Source: Nitrospira sp.
GTDB taxonomy: Bacteria; Nitrospirota; Nitrospiria; Nitrospirales; Nitrospiraceae
NCBI GenBank assembly: GCA_020216985.1
Contig: JAIWOH010000062.1
Coordinates: forward strand, 1-15,871
DNA: 15,871 bases
Direction: 5' to 3'
The stretch's first letter is position 1, and each line of letters starts with the position of its first letter. The notes beneath the pieces were generated by a model. It searched no databases and was not told the DNA's origin. It saw only the letters and a program-made list of their open reading frames with translations. Position numbers and translations under genes: made by a program. Below are positions 1-6,306 of this stretch, in pieces.

Positions 1-6
1 GACGGC

Positions 7-32
7 CGTTCGTCATGCCAACGCGACGAACG
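7..32. repeat. Inverted repeat upstream of apaH
   Basis: CGTTCGTC (7-14) and GACGAACG (25-32) are perfect 8-bp inverted arms around a 10-base spacer. No T-run follows on either strand, so it is not a convincing terminator. It could be an operator or a leader hairpin for apaH, whose start lies 27 bases downstream. The function is not known. Confidence 0.35.
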
Positions 33-59
33 ACCGCCGAGAGTTGACGGTTTCTTCCC

Positions 60-872
60 ATGGCTGTCTACGCAATCGGCGACGTGCAAGGTTGTTCGAA
101 GTCCCTCCGTGCCCTCCTCGATCGGATTTCTTTCCATCCATCCAAAGATCGGCTCTGGCTGGTCGGCGACCTCGTCAACCGAGGACCCGATTCACTGGGT
201 GTCCTCCGATATCTCAAGGAACTTGGGCCGGCGGCGCAGATCGTCCTCGGAAACCACGACCTCTTTTTGCTCGCCGTAGCGGAAGGAATTCTTCCGTTAC
301 GGCCCAAAGACACGCTGCACGACGTGCTGGCCTCGCCCGATCGCGATGCCCTGCTGTCGTGGCTCAGGCAACAGCCCCTCCACCACCGTGAAGGGACGTA
401 CTTCATGGTCCACGCCGGCTTGCTTCCCCAGTGGACCGTGGAAGAGGCGGTCGAATACGCTCGTGAGGTAGAGAGGGTCCTGACGGGACCGGATCACCGA
501 CGATTTCTCCAACATCTGTTTCATGAGCCGCCACGATCATGGTCGAACGGGCTCCGCGGGTGGGAGCGATTGACGACGATCGCCCGCGTGTTGACAAAAT
601 TGCGCGCCTGCACGCCAAGAGGTGAGATGTCGAATTTTTCCGGACCGCCCGACTCAACCCCGACCGGATTTGCCCCCTGGTTCCAACTGCCTCATCGCCG
701 CGGCCACGGCGCGACCGTCATCACAGGTCATTGGGCCGCCCTCGGTCTCAGATTGGCGCCGGATCACATCGCCCTGGACACGGGATGTGTATGGGGAAGA
801 CGCCTCACAGCAGTGCGGCTTGAAGATCGGGCGGTCTTTCAAATTGACTCAATCGATTCAATGGAGCGGTAG
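60..872 (+). CDS. apaH: Bis(5'-nucleosyl)-tetraphosphatase, symmetrical (ApaH)
   Basis: This enzyme hydrolyses diadenosine tetraphosphate (Ap4A) to two ADP, clearing alarmone-like dinucleotides in the cytoplasm. The 270-residue product has the full metallophosphatase signature in order: GDVQG at 7-11, GDLVNRG at 36-42, GNHD at 64-67, VHAG at 117-120, GHW at 223-225 and LDTGCVWG at 239-246. The length is close to that of E. coli ApaH (about 280). ATG at 60 is chosen because the first metal-binding motif begins only six residues later. The Shine-Dalgarno match upstream is weak (GACGG). The gene stands alone on the plus strand and runs convergently into panB with 33 bases between the stop codons and no obvious terminator. 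Related PPP-family phosphatases are possible, but the ApaH-type motif set and length make this call firm. Confidence 0.95.
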   Translation: MAVYAIGDVQGCSKSLRALLDRISFHPSKDRLWLVGDLVNRGPDSLGVLRYLKELGPAAQIVLGNHDLFLLAVAEGILPLRPKDTLHDVLASPDRDALLSWLRQQPLHHREGTYFMVHAGLLPQWTVEEAVEYAREVERVLTGPDHRRFLQHLFHEPPRSWSNGLRGWERLTTIARVLTKLRACTPRGEMSNFSGPPDSTPTGFAPWFQLPHRRGHGATVITGHWAALGLRLAPDHIALDTGCVWGRRLTAVRLEDRAVFQIDSIDSMER

Positions 873-905
873 GAGAAAGACGCGCCATTCGGCAAGATCG
901 AGCGT

Positions 906-1694
906 TCAGTGATAGGATTCCGAATCCGACGGAAATGTACCCTGCTCGACTTCCTCTTTATATCGGCGGATGGCTTGCAGCGCCTCTGTCTTGAGCCTCG
1001 CATAGGGTTTGACAAACTTCGGCACAAAGTCATCGAACAGACCGAGCAGGTCGTACAGCACCAGCACTTGCCCGTCGCAGTGGGGGCCGGCGCCGATGCC
1101 GATCGTGGGAATCGTAAGCTGCTCCGTGATGGTCTTGGCCAAGGGAGCCGGGATCGCCTCCAACACGATCGCTTGCGCGCCGGCTCGTTCCAATATCTTG
1201 GCATCAGATAACAGTTGCTCGGCTTGACTTTTGTCCCTCCCCCGCACCTTGTAGCCGCCATATCGATTGACCGATTGCGGCGTCATGCCGAGATGCCCGA
1301 CGACAGGGATTCCGATGCCGGTCATGGCCTCCACGCGATCGGCGACGGCCTCCCCTCCCTCCAACTTCACGGCATGGGCTCCCGCTCGGAGAAATCGTCC
1401 CGCATTCCGCAGGGCCTCTTCTTTGCCGGCCTGGTACGACATGAAGGGCATATCCCCGATGACCAGTGAATGTCGAACGGCATGGGCGACCAACCTTGTA
1501 TGGTAGAGCATCTCGTTCATGGTGACCGACAACGTCGTAGGTTTTCCCTGCACGACTGTTCCCAGCGAATCGCCAACCAAAATCGTCTCGATGCCCGCCT
1601 GTTCGACGATGCGCGCGAACAGTGCGTCGTAGGCGGTCACCACGACGATTTTCTTATTGTCCCGTTTGTACCGCTGCAAGTCGGGAACGGTCAT
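906..1694 (-). CDS. panB: 3-methyl-2-oxobutanoate hydroxymethyltransferase (PanB)
   Basis: PanB transfers a hydroxymethyl group from 5,10-methylene-THF to 2-oxoisovalerate to give ketopantoate, the first committed step to pantothenate and CoA. The product has 262 residues, against 263-264 in E. coli. Visible motifs are TAYDALFA at 20-27, the metal-binding VGDSL at 40-44, GDMPF at 80-84, the region around E179 (VLEAIPAP) expected to hold the catalytic glutamate, and GIGAG at 199-203. The open frame extends 26 codons further upstream but that part overlaps metF and does not look like PanB. ATG at 1694 gives the canonical N-terminus. The start shares one base with the metF stop (TGATG), which suggests translational coupling. 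The functional link is that both enzymes use methylene-THF. Confidence 0.95.
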   Translation of the reverse strand: MTVPDLQRYKRDNKKIVVVTAYDALFARIVEQAGIETILVGDSLGTVVQGKPTTLSVTMNEMLYHTRLVAHAVRHSLVIGDMPFMSYQAGKEEALRNAGRFLRAGAHAVKLEGGEAVADRVEAMTGIGIPVVGHLGMTPQSVNRYGGYKVRGRDKSQAEQLLSDAKILERAGAQAIVLEAIPAPLAKTITEQLTIPTIGIGAGPHCDGQVLVLYDLLGLFDDFVPKFVKPYARLKTEALQAIRRYKEEVEQGTFPSDSESYH

Positions 1695-2581
1695 CAGCCG
1701 ATCTGGGCCTTGGTGAGGATTTCTCCGATTCGGTGGACGCCCTTGAGCGCCATGATGTGGACACCGTCGCAATGGGGGCGCACGGCCTTGATCGTCTCGA
1801 CGGCGATCTCGACGCCCACTTCTTCCGATTTGTCGCCGGCGCGCCGCAAAGCATCGATCATGTCTTGAGGCACAGACATGCCGGGGATGTTCGCGTTCAT
1901 ATACTCCGCCATCTTCGCATTGCGGAGCAGCAAAATCCCGGCCAACACCTTCACCTTGTACGGGCGCACGGCCTTCATGAAGCCGGCAAACACCTCGGGA
2001 TTGTAAACGGCCTGGGTTTGAAAAAATTCCGCGCCGGCCTTCACCTTCACTTCGAACTTGGCCAGAACCGGGCCGACCAGTTCTGCTTCCGGCGTCACGG
2101 CCGCCCCGATGGCAAATGACGTGGCCCCATCGAGTTTATTGCCGACCAGATCATGCCCTTCATTCAGCCCCCGAACCATCTGCATGACTTGAACCGAGTC
2201 GAGGTCATAGACCGGCTTCGCGTCCTTGTGGTCGCCGACGGTCGGATAGTCTCCCGTCAGACACAAAACGTTCCTGATGCCGAGCATATGGGCGCCGAGC
2301 AGATCGGATTGCATCGCAATGCGATTTCGATCGCGACAGGTAAGCTGCATCACCGGATCATGTCCCATTTCGTAGAGCAGGCGACACACTGGCAACGACC
2401 CGGCCCGTACCACGGCGGCGGTGTTATCCGTCACGTTCACTCCGTGAATCCGTCCCAGCAACTGCTTGGCATTCTCCAGAATACTGGTGATGTTTGTGCC
2501 CTTGGGGGGGTTGTACTCCACCGTAATGGCAAACTGCCCTTGATCCAACACGTCTTTCAATCTTCCGGGTTCCCGCGTCAT
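1694..2581 (-). CDS. metF: Methylenetetrahydrofolate reductase (MetF family)
   Basis: MetF reduces 5,10-methylene-THF to 5-methyl-THF, the methyl donor for methionine synthesis; it is an FAD-containing TIM barrel. The 295-residue product is the usual bacterial length. Key positions that match the family are E22 (in ITVEYNPP), TCRDRNR at 81-87, LTGD at 108-111 with D111 at the flavin-site aspartate, and TQ at 189-190. The electron donor cannot be read from the sequence. The region after LTGD (YPTVGDHKDAKPVYDLDS) resembles the forms found in anaerobes and chemolithoautotrophs as I remember them, rather than E. coli. A TGAGG ribosome-binding site lies upstream of the ATG. The gene is upstream of panB in a two-gene unit. 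The gap back to folD is 188 bases. Confidence 0.93.
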   Translation of the reverse strand: MTREPGRLKDVLDQGQFAITVEYNPPKGTNITSILENAKQLLGRIHGVNVTDNTAAVVRAGSLPVCRLLYEMGHDPVMQLTCRDRNRIAMQSDLLGAHMLGIRNVLCLTGDYPTVGDHKDAKPVYDLDSVQVMQMVRGLNEGHDLVGNKLDGATSFAIGAAVTPEAELVGPVLAKFEVKVKAGAEFFQTQAVYNPEVFAGFMKAVRPYKVKVLAGILLLRNAKMAEYMNANIPGMSVPQDMIDALRRAGDKSEEVGVEIAVETIKAVRPHCDGVHIMALKGVHRIGEILTKAQIG

Positions 2582-2769
2582 GATACGACCTCAGCACTCC
2601 GCCTCACCATTTCACATGATTATCCATTTTAAAGAGAGGGGTGCCGCCATCACGTCCGCGCGGTCCTGCTCGCGTCGAATCGACGGCCACCGCCCCCGAC
2701 ACATGTCAATCACCATGCCCCTCCACCCCACTCCTCTAACCCAATTAAGATGAGTCCGAAACATGGGGC
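2582..2769. other. Intergenic region between folD and metF
   Basis: No gene is seen in these 188 bases. On the minus strand a perfect TTGACA (2704-2709) has no acceptable -10 partner 16-18 bases on. AT-rich stretches near the metF end (TAAAAT and GATAAT around 2613-2626) resemble -10 boxes but lack a -35. A near-palindrome, CGTCGAATCGACG, lies at 2673-2685. Whether metF-panB has its own promoter here or is read from folD is undecided. Confidence 0.4.
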
Positions 2770-3630
2770 CTACAACAACCCGGCGCCTCGCTTGGCCGAC
2801 TCCACCGTATTGGCCAACAACATCGCGATCGTCATGGGCCCCACCCCGCCCGGCACGGGACTGATCCAGCTTGCCTTCTCGCGCACCGGCTCAAAATCGA
2901 CGTCGCCGCACAACTTCCCGTCCGGCAATTTGTTGGTGCCGACGTCGATCACCACCGCCCCTTCCTTCACCATGTCGGCCGTCACGAACTTCGCTTTCCC
3001 AATCGCCACGAGCAACAGATCGGCTTCGCGGCACACGGCCGGCAGGTCTTTGGTCTTGGAATGACAGATGGTGACCGTCGCGTTGCGATGCAAAAGCATC
3101 AGCGCCAACGGTTTCCCCACGATATTGCTCCGGCCGACGACGACCGCCCGTTTGCCCTCGATCGTGACGCCCGTGGATTCGATCATCTTGATGACTCCCT
3201 TGGGCGTGCAGGCTTCGAAGACCGGATTACCTTCGACCAACCGGCCGAAGTTGTAGGGATGAAACCCATCGGCGTCCTTATCGGGAGACACGGCTTCGAG
3301 AATGATCCGACTGTCGATATGTTTGGGCAAAGGCAACTGGACCAAGATGCCGTGGACCTTGGGATCGGCGTTCTTTTTTTCGATTAGCGCCAGCAATTCG
3401 GCCTGCGTCGTCGAAGCAGGCAGTTTGTGGTCGTCCACGTAGATGCCCGCCAGTTCGCAGGCCTTCTGCTTGTTCTTCACATAAATGTGCGACGCAGGAT
3501 CGTCCCCGACCAAAATCGTCGCCAAGCCGGGCTTGACGCCGGTTTTTGCCGCCACCGCCGCCGACTCGACCGCCAATTGTTCCCTCACTTGCTGCGCTAA
3601 CGCTTTTCCGTCAATCAATTGTGCCGCCAC
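2770..3630 (-). CDS. folD: Bifunctional methylene-THF dehydrogenase / methenyl-THF cyclohydrolase (FolD)
   Basis: FolD interconverts 5,10-methylene-, 5,10-methenyl- and 10-formyl-THF in the cytoplasm, usually with NADP. From the GTG at 3630 the product has 286 residues (E. coli 288). Y50 and K54 (YVKNK) match the catalytic pair, D121 sits in PDKDADGFHP, the dinucleotide-binding loop GRSNIVGKP is at 166-174, and PGGVGPMT is at 260-267. The frame can be extended 13 codons to a TTG at 3669, but the GTG gives the expected (V)AAQLIDGK start and is preceded by a GGGGGAG Shine-Dalgarno-like run. It is followed at a distance by metF and panB, which consume its product. A candidate promoter lies at 3750-3779, about 120 bases upstream. 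Confidence 0.95.
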   Translation of the reverse strand: MAAQLIDGKALAQQVREQLAVESAAVAAKTGVKPGLATILVGDDPASHIYVKNKQKACELAGIYVDDHKLPASTTQAELLALIEKKNADPKVHGILVQLPLPKHIDSRIILEAVSPDKDADGFHPYNFGRLVEGNPVFEACTPKGVIKMIESTGVTIEGKRAVVVGRSNIVGKPLALMLLHRNATVTICHSKTKDLPAVCREADLLLVAIGKAKFVTADMVKEGAVVIDVGTNKLPDGKLCGDVDFEPVREKASWISPVPGGVGPMTIAMLLANTVESAKRGAGLL

Positions 3631-3749
3631 GATCTCCCCCCGACTGTAAAGTGTGACATCCCGGCTCAAGAGGAAGCGAATTCATGGCCTCCCGTGCCCC
3701 CTCTTACCTATTGTCGAGCCACAACCCGCCTCGTCATAAGAAGTGCGCC

Positions 3750-3779
3750 AACTTAGCAGGGCATTTTTGCCCAAGTCAA
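3750..3779 (-). promoter_or_regulatory. Candidate folD promoter with hairpin in the spacer
   Basis: On the minus strand, -35 TTGACT (3779-3774) and -10 TAAGTT (3755-3750) are separated by 18 bases. The -35 is five of six to consensus and the -10 only three of six. The spacer contains GGGCA-AAAA-TGCCC, an inverted repeat well placed for a repressor. The same 18-base spacing and a C before the -10 recur at the two better promoters in this window. The implied leader to the folD GTG is about 110 bases. Confidence 0.35.
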
Positions 3780-3880
3780 CGACACAGACCGATCAGTCAT
3801 TGTAAGGAGTCAAAATAGAAGACGTCGTTTTCCGCCTCGCCATTTATCAGTGATCTGAAACCGTCTCTCAGCCCCTTTCC

Positions 3881-3910
3881 TTGACACCGTCTTTCGCCAT
3901 TGGCTAGGAT
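3881..3910 (+). promoter_or_regulatory. Sigma70-type promoter for the propeller / Cys-rich gene pair
   Basis: A perfect TTGACA (3881-3886) is followed after 18 bases by TAGGAT (3905-3910), four of six to the -10 consensus. Transcription would start near 3917, leaving a leader of about 47 bases before the ATG at 3964. It is the only strong plus-strand promoter visible ahead of the pair. Confidence 0.6.
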
Positions 3911-3945
3911 GCCTTCAATCCACCGGCATAGTCGGTCAAACCGCC

Positions 3946-3970
3946 GAGTCACCGTCAACGTTGATGACTC
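3946..3970 (+). promoter_or_regulatory. Inverted repeat covering the start codon of the propeller gene
   Basis: GAGTCA (3946-3951) pairs with TGACTC (3965-3970), so two bases of the ATG (3964-3966) would lie in the stem. Inside it is a perfect 10-bp palindrome, TCAACGTTGA (3955-3964). There is no clear Shine-Dalgarno. The element could be an RNA hairpin limiting initiation or a DNA operator just downstream of the promoter. Confidence 0.35.
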
Positions 3971-4977
3971 ATCTACAGACACCACGAATACACAGGACAC
4001 TGCGCGGCGGTCTCTTGGCGTCTTTCCTCCTACTGTGCATGGTCGCACCGGTCGGCGCGGCCCAAATCCTTGGTTTAGAATCCCCCAACTGTTTTGTCGG
4101 CGACCAATCCGGAAGTGACTATTTCATCTCCAACATCAACGGAGAACCGGAGGCCAAAGACAACAACGGATTCATCACCAAGCTGGACGGCCAAGGTAAG
4201 ATCACGAACCTGAAGTTCATTCAAGGAGGGGTCGCGGACGTGCTCCTCCATGCCCCCAAAGGAATGGCGCTCAACGGGGACACGCTGTACGTTGCGGATC
4301 TTGATCAGCTCAAGGGATTCGACAAAACCACGGGGAAACATCTTGTGACCGTTTCGTTTCCCCCGTCTGCTTCCTCGCCGGTCCCCGTCTCGCTGACGGA
4401 CGTCGCGGTCGGACCGAACGGCGTGCTGTACGCGTCGGATCAAGCCGCCAACGCCATTTACCGGGTAGAAACGACCGCCGGTCATCGGGTATCCCTTTTG
4501 ATCCACGATGATCGATTAGCCGGACCGACGGGGATCGCCGTCCACCCCCACACCGGCCATCTGATCGCCGTGAGCTGGAACAAGGGGAAAATTTTCGACA
4601 TTGCTCCCGACGGGCACCTGACGGAATTGGAATCGAACGGCTTCTTCACGGGACGCTTCCAAAACTTGAGCGGTGTGGACTTCGACCGCTGGGGGAATAT
4701 GTACGTCTCGGACCTGACCAAGGGGAAAATCTGGCGCATGACACGGGATGGAAAATTTCACGTGATCGCCGAGTATTTGCCCGCTCCCGCGCACATCGGC
4801 ATCGATCGAACCAACAACATCATTCTCGTCCCCTATCAATATGACAACGCCGCCGAAATGAACGGCCTCGAAACACCGACCGTCGGCAAATCGAAGAAAG
4901 AAAAGCGAACGCTGGCGGACTATGGATTCATCGCCCCGCCATCGCGATCTCCGACGGGAAGTTCGGAGAACAAATGA
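3964..4977 (+). CDS. Exported SMP-30/gluconolactonase-like beta-propeller protein
   Basis: The function is not known. Residues 1-33 form a signal peptide: basic n-region (TPRIHRTLR), hydrophobic core GGLLASFLLLCMVAPV, and a likely signal peptidase I site after VGAA. The mature part is beta-rich with repeated blade motifs of the SMP-30/gluconolactonase/NHL type: PKGMALNGDTLYVADL, TDVAVGPNGVLYASD, TGIAVHPHTGHLIAVS, SGVDFDRWGNMYVSD and AHIGIDRTNNIILVPY. An early YFISNINGEP...DNNGFITKL segment is typical of this group. I cannot assign the metal ligands or a substrate, so lactonase activity is only one possibility. The tail (from about residue 300) is Lys- and Ser-rich and probably disordered. ATG at 3964 is chosen over TTG at 3961. 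The stop overlaps the next start as ATGA, so the two are probably coupled. Confidence 0.8.
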   Translation: MTHLQTPRIHRTLRGGLLASFLLLCMVAPVGAAQILGLESPNCFVGDQSGSDYFISNINGEPEAKDNNGFITKLDGQGKITNLKFIQGGVADVLLHAPKGMALNGDTLYVADLDQLKGFDKTTGKHLVTVSFPPSASSPVPVSLTDVAVGPNGVLYASDQAANAIYRVETTAGHRVSLLIHDDRLAGPTGIAVHPHTGHLIAVSWNKGKIFDIAPDGHLTELESNGFFTGRFQNLSGVDFDRWGNMYVSDLTKGKIWRMTRDGKFHVIAEYLPAPAHIGIDRTNNIILVPYQYDNAAEMNGLETPTVGKSKKEKRTLADYGFIAPPSRSPTGSSENK

Positions 4978-5672
4978 GCCACTGCGCTTACTGCTCACGG
5001 CGAAAGGGAAAGCGCCCGTGCCCCGCTCTTGGCGGATCGATTTGCAGTTCCTGTTGCGGTGAGCATCGCTTATCCCGCATCAATTGCCCACACGATTGCA
5101 TTTATCTGGACAGCGGAGGAGACTATCAGGAGAAACGCCTCGGCGAGCAACTGATGCCGCGACGCCGGGAATTCTATCGCGACCTGGAAGAAATCACAGG
5201 TTTCAAAGGCCCCGCGCTGTTCAACCTGATAGAAGTCGTCACCTACCGCTATTTTCAAGGCCGTCGGGACGGCCAGGACGCCGAGGTGGTCGCCGCGCTC
5301 CAAACCTTGCGCCGTGCGCTGAGCCCCCTGCACGTGCCGTCATCGCCCATGCCCGTGTTTGCCGAACATCTGAAAAAGGAATACGAAGAGTACCGAAAAG
5401 AACACCCCGAGGAGATCGTCGACGGAGCCGAAGCGCTCAAGGTGCTCGATCGAGCCGTGACGTTCATCACGGAGTTTTCAGGAACCGATTTTCAGTCCAG
5501 GCGGTTCCTCAACGGGCTGGCCGGCTATGTCAAAACGTATCACCCGACGCTGGCCGAACAACTGCGCGAAAAACACGAGGGAGGACGTATCATTCTCCCT
5601 GGAACATCCTTGCCGCCGACCGTTTCCGACCCCCACGTGCACGGGCCGGGTTGCGAACACCATCACCACTAG
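4974..5672 (+). CDS. Conserved hypothetical protein with Cys-rich N-terminus and His-rich C-terminal tail
   Basis: I do not recognise a named family. The 232-residue protein opens with eight cysteines in 42 residues (C4, C7, C16, C24, C27, C28, C38, C42) plus H31 and H40, a likely zinc-binding module holding CPALGGSICSSCCG and INCPHDCIYL. The middle (about 50-200) is mainly helical and charged. The last residues are HVHGPGCEHHHH, a natural His/Cys metal-binding tail resembling those of metallochaperones. There is no signal peptide or membrane segment, so it should be cytoplasmic, unlike its exported partner upstream. The ATG lies inside the stop of that gene (ATGA), pointing to co-translation. 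The ribosome-binding site is poor, which fits coupling. A role in metal handling or nucleic-acid binding is possible but unproven. Confidence 0.8.
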   Translation: MSHCAYCSRRKGKRPCPALGGSICSSCCGEHRLSRINCPHDCIYLDSGGDYQEKRLGEQLMPRRREFYRDLEEITGFKGPALFNLIEVVTYRYFQGRRDGQDAEVVAALQTLRRALSPLHVPSSPMPVFAEHLKKEYEEYRKEHPEEIVDGAEALKVLDRAVTFITEFSGTDFQSRRFLNGLAGYVKTYHPTLAEQLREKHEGGRIILPGTSLPPTVSDPHVHGPGCEHHHH

Positions 5673-5732
5673 CCGATCAATGCACAATCGGCCGGCCCGG
5701 CTCTCGCGGGGACCTGGCTGCTTACCGCACCA

Positions 5733-6122
5733 TCAATAACAATGACGGCCCGGCTCCATGCCGTGGGCTTGCATCACGTCGCGCGTTTTCCCCTCTTCAC
5801 TCAAACCAGTCAACCGGTGCTCGATGTGTCGCGCCAAGCGAAAATCAGCCTCATTTGAGAGCGAGATGATCTGAACGCCGCATTGCGTCCCGTTGCTCCA
5901 TCGAACCACGGCCTGGTCGATATCCAGAACCGTTCCGTCCGGCAGCCAGACCCGAACGGCCGCCACACTGTCGCGCGGAGGAAGCGAATCGCCCTCGATT
6001 CTCAATCCATTCAAAGAAAGATCATGCACGACGACGTTCTGAATGGAACCACGCACGACGAGAGATGCACGGCAGCCTGTCGATATCCTCCGATACATCC
6101 GCCGAGTCGATACGGAACGCAT
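5733..6122 (-). CDS. PilZ-domain protein (putative c-di-GMP receptor)
   Basis: PilZ domains bind cyclic di-GMP and relay it to motility, polysaccharide or secretion machinery. The 129-residue protein is essentially one PilZ domain. It has the RxxxR motif at R8-R12 (RMYRR) and the DxSxxG motif at 34-39 (DLSLNG), with following beta strands such as VRVWLPDGT and QAVVRWSNG. Both ligand-binding motifs are intact, so nucleotide binding is plausible. The partner is unknown. ATG at 6122 is preceded by an excellent AAGGAGG, part of which lies in a hairpin (6131-6153). The gene is alone between the convergent Cys-rich gene (60-base gap) and the isomerase gene 184 bases upstream on the same strand. The C-terminal 30 residues are outside the usual domain core. 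Confidence 0.88.
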   Translation of the reverse strand: MRSVSTRRMYRRISTGCRASLVVRGSIQNVVVHDLSLNGLRIEGDSLPPRDSVAAVRVWLPDGTVLDIDQAVVRWSNGTQCGVQIISLSNEADFRLARHIEHRLTGLSEEGKTRDVMQAHGMEPGRHCY

Positions 6123-6130
6123 GCTCCCCT

Positions 6131-6153
6131 CCTTGGCTGACTCATCGCCAAGG
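6131..6153 (-). promoter_or_regulatory. Hairpin overlapping the PilZ gene ribosome-binding site
   Basis: On the minus strand CCTTGGC (6153-6147) and GCCAAGG (6137-6131) form a perfect 7-bp stem with a 9-base loop. The 3' arm contains the first four bases of the AAGGAGG Shine-Dalgarno (6134-6128), eight bases from the ATG. Folding would partly hide the ribosome-binding site. It does not match the c-di-GMP-I or -II riboswitch consensus as I know them. Confidence 0.45.
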
Positions 6154-6194
6154 ATAGCCCCCGGAAGAGGACAAAACCATGCTACAAAAGCTCA

Positions 6195-6208
6195 CCCCTC
6201 GAAAGGGG
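6195..6208 (-). terminator. Weak candidate terminator after the isomerase gene
   Basis: On the minus strand CCCCT-TTCG-AGGGG is a 5-bp stem with a UUCG-type loop, followed five bases later by CTTTTG. The stem is short and the T-run interrupted. It lies about 100 bases beyond the isomerase stop and could end the long leftward operon. Confidence 0.3.
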
Positions 6209-6277
6209 AACACGCGGAGGGAGGACCGCTGCATTCTTGGGAAAGCACACCGGACGGACCTGTTTGCCGCTCATTTA

Positions 6278-6300
6278 GCCATGGAATCAGCCACGGAATC
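6278..6300. repeat. Imperfect 12-bp tandem repeat
   Basis: GCCATGGAATC (6278-6288) and GCCACGGAATC (6290-6300) differ at one base and are 12 bases apart, just beyond the isomerase stop codon. There is no recognisable function. Confidence 0.4.
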
Positions 6301-6306
6301 GAGGCG

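Larger units (their letters stand above)
3631..3963. other. Divergent intergenic control region
   Basis: These 333 bases separate the leftward folD from the rightward propeller gene. I find no credible small gene in either direction. The region holds a candidate folD promoter (3750-3779), a plus-strand promoter (3881-3910), a short hairpin GGGCA/TGCCC (3759-3772) and an inverted repeat that takes in the start codon of the rightward gene (3946-3970). An AAGGAG at about 3804 is followed by no start codon in range. Confidence 0.6.

Noticed and set aside
3631..3743. Tetrahydrofolate riboswitch in the folD leader
   Set aside because: No match to the THF riboswitch core could be recognised by eye; a covariance search would be needed.
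3797..4048. Minus-strand 83-codon frame in the folD-propeller intergenic region
   Set aside because: It crosses the plus-strand promoter and the signal peptide coding region and has no ribosome-binding site or family resemblance.
5672..5692. Terminator after the Cys-rich gene (GCCGAT/ATCGGC)
   Set aside because: The stem is only 6 bp with a 9-base loop and no T-run on the plus strand.
6123..6306. c-di-GMP riboswitch upstream of the PilZ gene
   Set aside because: The conserved GEMM core sequences are not visible; only the Shine-Dalgarno hairpin is supported.
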